Positions 36,046 through 48,358 are shown, numbered from the stretch's first letter. The stretch: DNA of 64,000 bases from Phycomyces blakesleeanus NRRL 1555(-) (GCF_001638985.1 NW_017265152.1:872849-936848), one strand, 5' to 3'. The notes: generated by a model not told the origin, from the letters alone. Numbers and translations: made by a program.

Positions 36046-36780
36046 ATGTCTAACCCCAAAGTATGTAATATGAATTCACTATGTAATCGTGCTATATAAT
36101 GGAGTCAGCAATGAACAAAGAACAAGGTCATCCTGTTCAAGATATGACATTGATTTAAAATCATCCTATCCACGTCATACTAAAATCAACTTTGCTGTTC
36201 TAGGTTTTCTTCGATGTCGCTGTTGACGGCAAGCCCCTTGGTGTAAGTGTTTTTAATATTTGAATCAATTTTATGTGCGTGTGTATATATGTGGAGCAAG
36301 CCGTCTAAAGGAAATGAAACCTATGTCTTGTATCTGTAGCGTATCGTGATGGAGTTGAGAGCCGATGTTGCTCCCAGAACCGCCGAGAACTTCCGCGCTC
36401 TCTGCACTGGCGAGAAGGGCTTCGGTTACGAGGGAAGCATCTTCCACCGCGTCATCCCCGACTTCATGCTCCAGGGTGGTGACTTCACCAAGCACAACGG
36501 TACTGGTGGTCGCTCCATCTACGGTGAGAAGTTCGCTGATGAGAACTTCATCCTCAAGCACAACACCCCCGGACTCCTCTCCATGGCCAACGCTGGTCCC
36601 AACACCAACGGTTCCCAGTTCTTCATTACCACCGTCGTCACCCCCTGGTTGGATGGCAAGCACGTTGTCTTTGGCTCCGTTGTCGAGGGTATGAACATCG
36701 TCAAGGATATCGAGAAGCTCGGTACCTCCAGCGGTCGCACCAAGGCAAAGGTTTCCATCGAGAAGAGCGGTCAGCTTTAA
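36046..36780 (+). CDS. CPR1: Cyclophilin A, peptidyl-prolyl cis-trans isomerase
   Basis: Three exons (36046-36060, 36204-36242, 36340-36780) give 164 residues, the size of cytosolic cyclophilin A. The active-site elements are present: [16 protein letters not shown] (catalytic Arg, Phe and Gln), GSQFFIT and the Trp of [12 protein letters not shown]. These residues also bind cyclosporin A, so the product should be the cyclosporin receptor. Codons are strongly C-ending, which with the TATA box upstream indicates high expression. The first coding exon encodes only five residues. Confidence 0.97.
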
Positions 36781-37075
36781 ATGCTTCTACTTTTTTTTTA
36801 CAAAAACCAATCTTTAATCAAATATTAATAAAAATTGAAAGTTGAATCTTTCACTTTTTGTCACAATTTACACATACATATAATACACATATACATAATA
36901 TAAAAGTCAACCAGAAGAAGTCAAAGATGATAAAAATCCATAATTCACAATATTATATTATATATATTATATATATTATATATTATATTATATTATTTTC
37001 TATATTTCTTCCTCTCTTCGTTTTCCTTTTCTTCTTTTCCAATAATCATCAACCGCTAATCAATAAAGCTAGCTA

Positions 37076-38229
37076 ATGATTAAGGGTCTTTTGATTGATA
37101 TCAGTGGAACTATCCATATTGAGTCCAAGCCAATTGTAGGAGCCGTAGCTGCCATCAACCACTTGAGAGCCAGCAAAGTACCCTTTCGGTAACTATTAAT
37201 AATCATAATAAATACTCAAAGAATGTATAATCAAATACATATATACGCCCAGATTTGCAACAAACACCACTCAAGTATCTTCCCGGCGTCTTGTTGATAA
37301 GCTCAACAAACTCGGGTTCAACACAACGCGTGAAGAAGTAAGTCATCCTCATCATCTCAGTCATCTCATCCTCTCAAGATCTTCACTTCCCTTTCAGCCT
37401 GTCGTGACGTGATCGAGTCCCAAGCCTTGAGGTACCAAAATTCAGTCCCCCCATAACCTTCTTTTATTTTTATTTTTAAAAAAAATTGCATAAATTCTTA
37501 TCCCCCCAGTATTATTGTATAGGCCTCTTTTGTTGTTGGAAAATGAAGCCTTGGAAGAATTTGATGGAATAGACACCAGCAATCCAAATGCAGTAGTCAT
37601 CGGTCTTGCTCCATCCCAAATGAACTATGACCAGCTCAACAAGGCTTTTCGTCTAGTCCACCAAGGCGCACCCTTTTATGCTATCCACAAAGGAAGATAC
37701 ATGGCTGTTGCCGATGGAGAGTTATCACTTGGACCAGGTGGATTTGTTCAAGGTTTGTACTTGTATTTATGTTTGTATTTAGTTTAGAAAAGAAAACAAT
37801 AGCACAGAATTCTAAATGGGGTACTAATATGGTATTACTGAATTAGCTATTGAGTACGCTACCGGTGTATCTGCTACTGTTATTGGAAAACCCAGCCGTG
37901 ATTTCTTCTTGGCTGCACTGAGGCAAATGTAAGCTCTTTGTCCTTTTTGTTCTGGCTATGATTTTTAAGGGGAAGAGTAATGATCAAGGTACACATGAAC
38001 TAAAACTTATTTACACAATACAAGCGGTATGGAAGATCGACCACAGGAGGTAGCCATGGTTGGGGACGATGTCCAGAGCGATCTGGGTGGAGGAGCAGTT
38101 CAGCTTGGAATGCAGCGTTGTTTGGTCTCCACAGGAAAATATCGCCCAGGAGACGAGGATGGCCACAAAGTCATGGTCTTTGGATCAATTGTAGACGTAG
38201 TAAACACAGTTCTTTCTGACGCACAATAA
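37076..38229 (+). CDS. HAD-superfamily hydrolase, HDHD2 type
   Basis: Six exons (37076-37188, 37253-37337, 37379-37431, 37523-37752, 37847-37928, 38025-38229) give 255 residues, the length of human HDHD2. HAD motif I reads DISGTIHI (HDHD2 has the same D-x-S-G-T form), motif II is FATNTTQ, then a C2 cap, a Lys in IGKPSRDFF, and motif [14 protein letters not shown]. The family belongs to HAD subfamily IIA with phospholysine/phosphohistidine phosphatases; the physiological substrate is not established. Intron 2 is only 41 nt. For intron 3 the downstream acceptor (ending TATAG at 37522) must be used, because the upstream CCCCCCAG leads to a stop. Confidence 0.9.
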
Positions 38230-38470
38230 TATAAGATGCGTGTGCCTTGGTCAATTCGCCTGTCTTTATTGATTCTACACAGTCACTGGCGGAACCCTTA
38301 ATTCGTTCCTCAATAAACCACAACTCCATAGCATTTTGCTTCTTTTTTCTTTTTTATATATATATTTTATTTTCTTTCCCTTCTATTTTTCCCCTTTTTT
38401 ACTTCCATCTGGATTTCATTCTTCGTTTGGTTTATTTGATTCTATCCATTCGTTTCTAATCACCAGATCC

Positions 38471-41400
38471 ATGTCTGGATTCGAGCAACAGCAACACAGA
38501 CGCCAATCCGTCTATGGGGCATCTCGCAATGGAAGCCCCCATGGCGGAAGCAGCACAAGCTCACACAACCCAAACGACATCTCATCCGAGCTTAGAGTCG
38601 GCACACGCGTCCAGGTTCAAGGCAAGGCGGGCACTGTTCGTTTTGCAGGAACAACAAGCTTTCAGACAGGAAAATGGATTGGCATTGAACTCGATGAATC
38701 CCAAGGAAAGAACAGCGGTGTAGTTCAGGGGAAACGTTACTTTGAATGCCGCACAAACCATGGTGTATTTGTCCGTCCAAGTCAAGTGCGAATTATGCCC
38801 AACCAGAACAGTGGTAGTGAGGTACGATATAAAGTAGTAGACATAATAATGCTAATAATAACAGCAACAACAAATAGCCATGTCAATTTATGTGTACTAG
38901 ATATTAAGAATTTATTAACTTATATATATTTATTTATTTATACCCAAATAATCACATAGGACGACACCGTTCCTCCTTCACCACGCTCAGAGGGTGGTGA
39001 TTTTCAAAGATTTGCTCCAGCTGGCGATCCCCATCTGGCAGCAGCTCGATCAGCACAACATGGCACCCCATCTTCATCAACTCTCTTACCCTCTCGTATA
39101 ACATCCCCATCACGCATCACTCGTCCTGGAGTACCTCTTCAGCCATCCACAACATCTCGACGCCCTACCTCCCTCCTAACCTCCCCAACAACTGTTACTC
39201 GCAATGGAGGTCCACCTACCGCTGATGCTAACCGTCGTAAGAGTGTTTCGGGAAAGATGGGCACCCGTTCTCGCTCCAATACTCAAAACTCAGCTAGTAT
39301 TCAAAAAGATGCAAAAGAAGCCCGAGAGAAACAACTCCAACAATTAAGACTCCAACAGCAAAAGGAAGCTCAGATTCAGCAAAAACTTGAAGAGGAAGAA
39401 CAGCGACAACAACAGTTATTACTCCAGCAACAACAACAACAGGAATTGCAAAAACAAGAATTACAGAAACAACGATTAATCCAGCTTCAACAATTAAAAC
39501 AACAGCAACTACAACAATTGCAGTTGCAACAAAGGCAGGCTGAAGAGGAAGAAGAAGAGGAAGAAGAAGAGGAGGAGGAAGAGGAGGAGGAAGAGGAAGA
39601 GATGGAGTCACAAGTTAACGAAGATCAGGACGATGCTGACGAAGAAGAAGAATTAACAGAATCACCTACCAATGATCGCAGTCAAGTGCAAACTCCTGCA
39701 GAAGATAAAGACTGGAGACCACATTCCCAGACTCAAAACCGCTCACAGCAACAACCTGCGTATGGCTCCTTGGCTGTCAATATGCCTATGAGCAAATCAG
39801 AACAGGCAAAGATCCAGCTGTGCTGTGTCCCATATATGTACGCACATAAAAGCTTACTTTTCTATATATATATTTTAGATGATTCCACTTAAGGATTATG
39901 AAGAATTAAGATTGAAGCTGAAGATTCTTGAAAGTAAACGCCAAGAAGATCGTGAACGTTATAGAGAGCATGAAAAGGCTAAAGAAGAGGCTGACCAGTT
40001 CCTCACGCTTCGTAATAAGCTTCAAGGTATGTGTGTACAACAAACTTTACTACATGTGTATGTGTGTGAAATGCACACAAGATTTTTTTTTGCTTTTAGC
40101 TTTGTTAAATATTTAGGTCATGCTTTTATATAGACAAGATTGCCGAGTTACAAAAAGACTTGCGCGAGACAAAACGTCAGTTGAAAGAAACATCGACTGA
40201 AAAAGAAAATTATGAAAATAAATACAACGACATAATCGAATCTCTGGAAATGATTACCCTCGATAAGGAAGTCGCTGAAGAAAGAGCAGAAAACTTACAA
40301 CAAGAAGTCAGCGTCCTCAAGGATAAGATCGAAGAGATTAGCGTTGATCTAGACATCCTCAAGAAAGAAACAGGTTTGATTGCGAATTTTACTTAGGAAT
40401 TGGTTATAACTCATCTACTTACACTCTTGATAGATATTTTGAATAGGTCACCTACCAGAGAGGGTGAGGAAAAGACCCCACTTGAAGTGGTTCAGCTTGA
40501 ACGACATAACGAAAGACTCAAGGAAGCTCTCATGCGGTAAGTGATGACATTGACGAATTAGGAATTAAGCTATTCTCGTTGTTTTACAAAAATACTGATT
40601 TTGGTTTTAGTTACCGTGATTCTGCTACTGAGCACGAGGCTGACCTCAACAGAAAGATCAAGATTCTGGAAAAGGAGAGCTACGAGTTTGATGAAGTCCG
40701 AGGTAAACACACACACACACACCTTTGTCTATACTTTGTGGGAAAATAATAATAATTCAGGGCTAACTTTTATAATGGGATACGTATTACATAGTACAAT
40801 ACATTCGCACCAAGGAGAGATTGGAGATGGCTGAATCTTTGATTGACGAGTTGAAGCAGCGTCTTGATGATGCACTTGGAGCCGAGGAAATGGTCGAGCA
40901 GTTAACAGAGAAGAATTTGACACTCGCAGAAAAGTTTGAAGAGATGAGAATGAACGTTGAGGATCTTGAAGCCCTCAAGGAGTTGGCTGATGAACTCGAA
41001 GAAAACCACATGGAAACTGAGAAACAGCTACAAGCAGAAATTGGTAATACACAACTTTTAATAAGACTAATGATTGTCTGTTTTTTTTTTTTAAAAAAAA
41101 GCATGGTTGTAATTAATTGTTTACTTGTCTTTACAATATGCAAGATCATCGTGACATGCTCTTGCGTGGACAGCTTGACAGACTGCGTTCTTCAGAAGAG
41201 ACAAATGCAGACTACGAGGGAACTATCCAACAGTTCAGAGAACTCGTATTAAACTTGCAGAGGTAACAATTACATCATTGTCTGTTACAATATTATCCTA
41301 AACTTTATATATTATTATTATAGTGATCTTGAGCAGCTTCGCCACAAGGAAGAGAGCCAGAAGTCTGAGAAGCGAAACTTGAGCAGTCAATCTCAGGCCA

Positions 41401-43625
41401 TGATGTCGCTCAATATGCAGCTCCAGTCAACTGTCATGAAGGCACAGGCAAAGGCAATCGATATTGAATTGCGTAAACTGGAAGCAACTCAAGCAAACGA
41501 TCGTCTCAGCTACATTCAGGTAGACATTCGAGACATATTTTAATATACGTTTTTGAATATGTGGGGAAAACTTGTCAACTAACCTTTTTATCCATTTGTT
41601 TCTGTTTAACACCCCCCCAAAAAATAGCCCTATCTTCCAGACTCATTTTTCAAGACTGAGAATGATCCTATTTCATGCCTTCTTTTATTCAAGCGCGTGG
41701 TATTCAAGTCCGAGGTCATTATCAAGCATTTGGATCAGAACTATCCTGTGAGCGAAAAGATTATGGACACAGTAACGGAGAATTTGGTTTCAGTGTGCGA
41801 GGTACGATATCAAGTTTTATTGAAAGCAATAAAGTAACCTAAATACTTATACATCCTTTTGTAGATGAGACAAAGAGCAGGTTGGTTGAGTGATTTGGCC
41901 AAGCGTTTCGTCTCGTTTATCAAGCACTGTAAACCCGAGACATTTACTCGTATGGGACAAATTTACCATGATTTGGTTGGTACCGAAAGAAGGTAAACTG
42001 AACTTCTTTTGTAAATTTGGTAAATATCAAGTGATGGCCTGTATTCTCACACAAAATATAGATTGAATGGTATTGTTGAGCTGTTGAGAACTGACGAGGT
42101 TAATGAATCTGAGTGCTTAGTAGAGCTGCAGAGGTAGGTTTAACATTAGCGTTAGTTTAATACCACAATCGATTAATCCATTTCTCTCTTATAATATTCA
42201 AATAGAATTATTTCTCAACTTGAGCATCTCACAGAGGTGTACTTGGTTCAGAATGGGGAGACCAACCACGCCGAACAGTTCTTTGGTCTCACCAGAGCTT
42301 TGGATTTGAATGCAGATCGTATGACTGTCGAATTGACCTATGTCAAGCAAGCCGTTTCAAACGCAACCCATGTAGATGGCATTAACATCACAGAGGGACT
42401 TGAGACCCTCGACTATGATTACATGGATCCTCTCAACAACCTTATTGCTCAGGCAAAGAACAGCAAGATCATTGCAAAGTAAGGATATTACAGATTACGA
42501 CAATGTATACATCTATAGACTATCGTCGATCTTTATTTCTTACTAACCTGGAATACTCTTATAGGAAGTTGTTGAGACAACTTGAAGATCTTTCGGAACA
42601 GGCCTTGACTCTCAAGGCAGAGCATCTCCATTGCTTCAAAACACTATATGCGATTAGTTCCAAGCTCAGTCGCTTCTGTTTCGAGGCAAGTATATAACTA
42701 ATATTTTTTGGGCACCTTAATAACTGTGAACATCTATACAGGTTTATCGCCAGATTGCTACATACGTTGATGCTAAACGTGGCAGCAAAGAAGATATTAG
42801 CTTGGCATTTATTCAACAGATTGTCTACTCAAAGGCTGATGAGATTTTAGAGATCGCTGAAAGCAAGATGTGGGACGGCTGTCTCAAGACTCTCAAGTCC
42901 CTTACAAATGAGCTCAATGACACAGTTACTCGGGTTGATAATGACAATAAGATGAACAAGAGTAAGCATCCGAGAATTATGGTCAATATATATATGTAGC
43001 TGCTAAAAAAATAACATTGTATTAGTTTCTACTGGTGTTGCTCCTTGGATTCAGCGCGCATCTGATATGAAGGCTGAGGTTGTAATTAGTCACGATATGG
43101 AGCGAAAGTTGCAACAACACAGCGAAGAGATCGTGAAGCTGATCAAGGACGTGAAGCTCAAGGTATTTACAAACACCAAGTCGCACATAAATTTTATTCG
43201 TATAAATGTATTTACCTTTTTGCTCGCATGATGTAGGATCAAGCACTTCAAGAGTCTGGTGTAAAGGTGGAGCACTTGGAGAAGCGTATGGAGGCTGTTA
43301 AGAAACAAGCAGAGCAGATTAGCTCTCTAGAAGAGACCCTCGAGAAGGTGCAGGCTCAAGAAACAATGTATGCAGAAGCTGTTGATAATCTTCAGGCTGA
43401 ATACGATGCTCTTGAACAAGAGAATGCCCAGCTGAAGAAGGCAGTAGCAAAGAAAGAAGAAAAGCGCCTTTCTTTGCCCAAAAAGGCCGAGTTTGATTTG
43501 GCAGAAGGTGCACCAGTAGAGAATGAGTCGGGAAGCTATTTCGAAATTGCTAACCAGGTAAGATTTTGTAAACCCTTCTCTGGCTTTCTACTGCCTTTAT
43601 TTCTCATACTTGCATTGATATGTGC

Positions 43626-43661
<36 letters not shown>

Positions 43662-44385
43662 TATTTTTCTTAAATAATTGTAATCATAATTATAGGTGGA
43701 GTCTCTCAAGGCTGCTATCAGATACTTGCGTGCTGAAAATGCTCACCTCAAGAGCTGCGACATGATCAAGGCACTCAGTCTGGACTGTTTGCCTGAGATG
43801 CCCCAACCAAAGTCATTGGAGGAACCCCAAGAAACAGATGAAGATGAAGCACATTTGGCTGTCGAAGGTAATACTGAAGACAAGAAACAGGATATGCGTG
43901 CAGTGATGCGCTCGGTCGCTCTTGAAACGCGTGTACTTGTCAAGGACATGCGAGTTGCCAGTGCGTCGCCCAAGGTGGTTGTATTGTCAGCCGATCGTCG
44001 TGGTGGCAAGTGGCAGAGCATGAAGAAGACACCAGATTATCAGTACCAGACTCAGCAGTCAGTAATCCACACACTGAAGCAACGTAGCGAGCAATTGAGA
44101 TCCAAGATGCACCAACTTCAAAAAGATCAAGATGATAGCAGCATATACGTGCCCCCTAGTGGAACCAAGGTAAGTCAATAAGATGGAAGGGATGATCCAT
44201 TCATGTGTATTAATCCATCTGTCCAGACGTTGCACCAGTCGCTGAGCCAAGGACATGCACTCTTATCACAATCACTGGCAAAAATCCAAATACCCCGTCT
44301 GTCTTCCATCGGAAAGGCACGTCATTGTATCCAACTGCAAAGTGCAGCAGAATTTGAGCGCATACACAGCATCTTTATCCGATAA
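38471..44385 (+). CDS. Dynactin subunit 1 (p150Glued)
   Basis: About 19 exons encode a protein of roughly 1,250-1,300 residues. The N-terminal CAP-Gly domain (GTVRFAGTTSFQTGKWIGIE, then YFECRTNHGVFVRPSQVRI) binds microtubules and +TIP proteins. A Ser/Thr/Arg-rich basic linker follows, then a Gln-rich coil and a run of more than 20 Glu (39300-39610), and long coiled coils (CC1) interrupted by many introns. The dynactin domain is marked by AKAIDIELRKLEATQANDRL and PYLPDSFF, and more coiled coil (CC2) runs to the end. Dynactin couples dynein to cargo; in hyphae it drives nuclear and organelle transport. The CAP-Gly signature reads GKNSG instead of GKNDG. One junction near 39.82 kb is unresolved, since no strong donor keeps the frame. 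Confidence 0.93.
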
Positions 44386-44782
44386 AGAAGTCTGTCGATG
44401 ACATTTTTATTTTTATTTTTTAAAAGAGAATACTTTTCCACTTTAACTCATACTCGCACTTACACTTGCGCCTTTACACCCACAACCACACATTCACAAT
44501 CTATATCTCTTTTGTTCACTATTGATACCGTTTTTTTTACCTGATTTTTTTTACAAAAAAAAAAAGAATGGAAAAAATGGGATATTATGACTTTTACGTA
44601 CAACTATCCTTCTTTTGTTTCAAGTACCCTTGACAATAAATAAATAAATATATAAAGATATACTTCTTTGATTCAAACAATGTATATAAACTTATAGATT
44701 GGATATCTTATCCTATATTTATTTTTAAAAGTGTTGCAAATATGAAAACTTAAAAAAAAAGGTTTCTCAGAAATAGTAGTGT
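44386..44782. other. Convergent 3' spacer, dynactin / CPA1
   Basis: AT-rich 3' flanks of two convergent genes, with several A-runs and T-runs. Nothing else is seen. Confidence 0.65.
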
Positions 44783-46069
44783 TTAGGAAAAAGCAGAAAC
44801 AGTAGCAGGCTGGTCTTCAAGAATCGCCTGGAAACCAGAACGTTTAAGCTTGTCGCTACGAACATGGCCCAAAAAATCTTCAAACAGATATTCGGTGTCT
44901 CGAGGACCGCCCTTGGCTTCGGGGTGAAATTGAACGGAGAATATAGGCTTGGTTTCGTGGCGGATACCTTCATTGGAACCGTCGTTTGCATTGACAAACA
45001 TGCGTCTCCATCCCTTGGGCATAACCTTATCGTCGAGGGCATAGCCATGATTCTGTGAAGTAATGTAGCATTTCTTCGTGTCGACATGGAGGGCAGGTTG
45101 ATTGTGACCACGGTTTCCAAATGGAAGTTTGTAAACATCCATACCAGCAGCCATTCCTAGGAGTAGATTTCCCATGCAGATGCCAAAGATAGGCTTATCA
45201 AAAGAATCGAGAGCAGTGCGGAGGTTTTTTACTGTTTCAGTACATGTGGTAGGGCTACCCGGACCGTTGGATATAAAGAGACCATCAAACTGGTCCGAAA
45301 TGTGGTTAAAGTCAAAATCAAATGGAAGAACTGTGACACTGGCTCCTTTATTGACAAGACAGCGAAGGATGTTTTGCTTTACTCCACAGTCAACGACTGC
45401 AATCTTGACATCTCCCTTGGGGTTGTAGTGTAATGGCACCTTGGTAGACACTCTAGCGACCAGATTTTCGTCATTGGGGTTAGGAAAATGCAGCTTAGAT
45501 ATGTCATTCTTTAGGGCATCATCGCCAATGGCAAGTTGTGCAAGAGTAGATCCTTGATCGCGGAGTCGGTGGGTTATAGCACGGGTGTCGACACCACTGA
45601 TTGCAGGAACATTGTATCGCTTGCACCACTTGCCAAGAGACTCGATAGCTGTCCAGTGAGAATATTGAGCCGCATAATCATTCACAATGATACCTCGGAC
45701 TTGGATTCCTTCCGATTCAAAGTACTTGTAGAGACCAAATTCATCTTTGGTCTCTCCAGGAACACCATAATTTCCTATTAAGGGCTGAGTGAAAACCAAA
45801 AGTTGGCCCGTGTAGGAAGGGTCGGTCATTGATTCCGGATATCCGACAAGAGAGGTAGTGAAGACTGCCTCACCAAATGCAGATGTTTCGGCACCAAAGG
45901 AAGTTCCCTGAAAGATCTGACCGGATTTCAGCTTGAGAGCAGCAGGAATTGCAGATGCGGATTTCTTAGTAAAAGGCGTTGAAGTAAAGGCACGAGTAAG
46001 GCCGGAGTGCGCGACCCAAGTGGTCTTCATTGTAGGGCGAATTAATTGGATTGATTTGAGGATAGACAT
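44783..46069 (-). CDS. CPA1: Arginine-specific carbamoyl-phosphate synthetase, small (glutaminase) subunit
   Basis: The gene is one uninterrupted exon of 428 residues. The first 40 residues are basic and Ser/Thr-rich (MSILKSIQLIRPTMKTTWVA), a mitochondrial presequence as in filamentous fungi. The CPSase small-chain N-domain follows (GEAVFTTSLVGYPESMTDPS). The class I glutamine amidotransferase domain has the nucleophile in GICMGN (Cys retained) and the His/Glu pair in SVQFHPEA. It supplies ammonia from glutamine to the large subunit for carbamoyl phosphate destined for arginine. The residue usually Gln after the nucleophile elbow reads Leu (GICMGNLLLG). The leader carries an arginine-attenuator uORF, so arginine repression of translation is expected. 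Confidence 0.95.
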   Translation of the reverse strand: MSILKSIQLIRPTMKTTWVAHSGLTRAFTSTPFTKKSASAIPAALKLKSGQIFQGTSFGAETSAFGEAVFTTSLVGYPESMTDPSYTGQLLVFTQPLIGNYGVPGETKDEFGLYKYFESEGIQVRGIIVNDYAAQYSHWTAIESLGKWCKRYNVPAISGVDTRAITHRLRDQGSTLAQLAIGDDALKNDISKLHFPNPNDENLVARVSTKVPLHYNPKGDVKIAVVDCGVKQNILRCLVNKGASVTVLPFDFDFNHISDQFDGLFISNGPGSPTTCTETVKNLRTALDSFDKPIFGICMGNLLLGMAAGMDVYKLPFGNRGHNQPALHVDTKKCYITSQNHGYALDDKVMPKGWRRMFVNANDGSNEGIRHETKPIFSVQFHPEAKGGPRDTEYLFEDFLGHVRSDKLKRSGFQAILEDQPATVSAFS

Positions 46070-46126
46070 TATGTTCTTTTGTTATTGTTTTGTGTAAGAG
46101 ATGCTTTATTTGTGTGCTCTTTTTAT

Positions 46127-46275
46127 CTAACAGTTACAAGATGATCTCCAGACTACATTTATATAATAAATGAACAGATTATCAGGTTAAGTCAATATAT
46201 CAATAAATGCTTATCCAACTTACTTTGATCACAGATATAGTCGGCAGAGGCTTTCTCGAATGCGTGAATGTACAT
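46127..46275 (-). CDS. Arginine attenuator peptide (AAP) uORF in the CPA1 leader, split by an intron
   Basis: Two mini-exons, 46275-46224 and 46152-46127, join across a 71-nt GT-AG intron (GTAAGT donor) to encode 25 residues and a TAG. The core reads ADYICDQIWRSS, matching the arginine attenuator peptide consensus D-Y-(L/I)-S-D-(H)-(L/I)-W-(R/K) known from Neurospora arg-2 and yeast CPA1 leaders. The essential Asp is at position 12, as in Neurospora. The stop is 57 nt before the CPA1 ATG, and the uORF start has a weak context (CTT before ATG) that allows leaky scanning, while the CPA1 ATG has A at -3. In known systems this nascent peptide plus arginine stalls the ribosome at the uORF stop. 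Without splicing the reading frame lacks the IWR core. Confidence 0.88.
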
Positions 46276-47149
46276 AAGCGACTCGAAGTCTATTATGATT
46301 TGCGAGAAAAAAAAACAACTTCTTTGTGTGTGAGTGTATGCTGAAAAGGAAGAGAGTAATTCCAATAAAGTAATTACTGGTGTATTCAAAAATGGGCTTT
46401 ATACTTATCGATCCCGTAATAGGACTGTCTTCCTATCAATGACACATCGTGATTAAAATACTATATTTCTGAGGTGACACATCCAATTTTGATTATTTCT
46501 AAAAAAATCCCCAAGAGACTAGCTTCAAAGTGAAGTGCATACAGCTAGGATATCATTAAAGAAAAGGCCTGATTATATATATTCTGGACCAATACAGAGT
46601 ATATTAAATACCTTGGATCTTTGTTACATTGATGACTTTACTACTTTAGGAGTTACTTTAACCTACCACCAAAAATGTGACTTGATCTCTCAAAGCGTAG
46701 ATGACATTGAATACAACAACCTGTAGATATCAATTGGCTTGTGTGATACTCATAAAACTGTATTTGTAGTAAGAATTTGTACTTTAACTAATCTTAGGCT
46801 GATGCTAATATGTATATAGAAAGTTAAAGATGTGCCTGTTTCAGAGAATATAGGTTCGTAAAACCAGATTATTCATTTAGTAGTATTCACAAAGAGTTAA
46901 ATTTTCTATAGTCTTGCAAGTTTAGTCCGCTGTAAAAGGATATACATTGTAATAATGATAATATATATATATAAATATTGGGAATAGGCTTAAGATAGTA
47001 TGAGTTATTATGGCAAGATAATTGAATATAATCTGGTGCCAGTTCTAGGTTAAGAGTCTCTTTAAATAAAATAAAGGTATCCCTTTGTAGAAAGACGACA
47101 CTTTGTTATCTCAAGTGTTTGAACTTTAGATCATATATCGCAGCCTATT
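46276..47149. other. Spacer upstream of CPA1
   Basis: It contains the CPA1 promoter and AT-rich sequence leading into a transposase relic. A 63-codon frame at 46535 is unrecognised and probably chance or decay. Confidence 0.5.
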
Positions 47150-47800
47150 AATCAGATTTAACAGAAAGCCACCAGAAAAGACGATTGGATTGGGCTTGTG
47201 AGCATTTAAATTGGACCGATAATTGGTATAAAGGTGTAGTATGGTCCTAATGATCAATGCTTATAGTCAAAGGTAATGATGAAGAAGCTAGAGCTATTAG
47301 AAGATTTGACGAAAAGTATAAGAGAGAAAATAATATCATCAAGGGAACTAAGTGAGAGAAGGATGGTGTGGTCATTTGGAGCTGTTTCTGGGCCTGTGGT
47401 TTTGAGCATGTGGTCTTACATTAAAGTAACGTAAACCACAACCAATAGGTGAGTAATTTGACTCAGGTCTTCCTCCTTTGGTTTCAAAATCTTTCACAAG
47501 AACAGAACAGGTATTTTGTGTTCCAAAAAGGCAACGCCAGTTGTAATACTGGCTCTTATTTGAGACTGTTGAAAGATGGTCAAGAGCACCTTTGGTGGGA
47601 TCTCATGAAATATATGAGTGATAAGAGGGACAGCATCAATAACGTTAGAAACTTAAGGGTTGTAATACAATAAGTGGCAAAAAATTGGCATCGAACTTGG
47701 ATCAAGTTTGGCAAGTACCATGCAACATCGATCCCGAGATGTAATTTATGCCAATATGGGGTCATACAAAGTGTTGGTCTTTTCTCTATATATATTTCAT
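47150..47800 (+). pseudogene. Dead Tc1/mariner-like transposase (C-terminal half)
   Basis: Scattered frames match the Tc1/mariner order: RLDWACEHLNWTDNWYKGVV at 47185-47245 (usual WTxxDWxxVIWSDES), DGVVIWSCFWACG at 47363-47402, FQKGNASCNTGSYLRLLKDG (usual FQQDNAxxHT) at 47510-47575, then EHLWWDLMKY and a C-terminal piece (WHRTWIKFGKYHATSIPRC). The second catalytic Asp reads Gly in QKGNAS, and stops and frameshifts separate the blocks. I did not find the terminal repeats. Confidence 0.7.
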
Positions 47801-48358
47801 TAGTAAACATACATATAGTCTTGCATCTGAAATTTGAAGGCTTTAGCTATTGTTCCTGATGAGCAGTTGTATGTTGAAGATATATCAATTTTTCGCGTGA
47901 ATTTCCAATACTCAGACGTCAAACCGTTCTTGACTATGGCTGTACTAGGCATCAGACCATAAGTTAAATCTAATGAGTCTAGTAAAATATAAGCATCGTA
48001 TATCTAAGATCATTGATAAACCTGTACTATAGGAACAAAATTTTGTTCACAAACTTAAGAAAAAAAAACTCTAGAAAAATAGACATCGAAGAATTCGTTG
48101 AGATACTGGATATGTATACACACATTATTGTTGCATTTTAGTAAACCTGGAAGCTCTTGATTATGATACAAGTGAATAAACATTTGATGTGTAGAAGAAT
48201 AGAATAAAGTCTCTTGACTCGGACTTTTCTTTTATTAAAGAATTACATAAATGAAATTTATTAAGGGTTAGGAATTCATACTTCAAATAAGTTATGCTTT
48301 TTTTTTCGTTTTTGTTTTGCTTAAAATAATGCAAATCATAATCTATTGGCTACAAGAC
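47801..48358. other. AT-rich spacer
   Basis: This lies beyond the transposase relic and is the 3' flank of the J-protein gene. No gene or repeat is recognised. Confidence 0.55.

Noticed and set aside
39294..39611. Minus-strand Leu/Val-rich frame resembling a membrane protein
   Set aside because: It is the antisense of the Gln/Glu repeat in dynactin p150.
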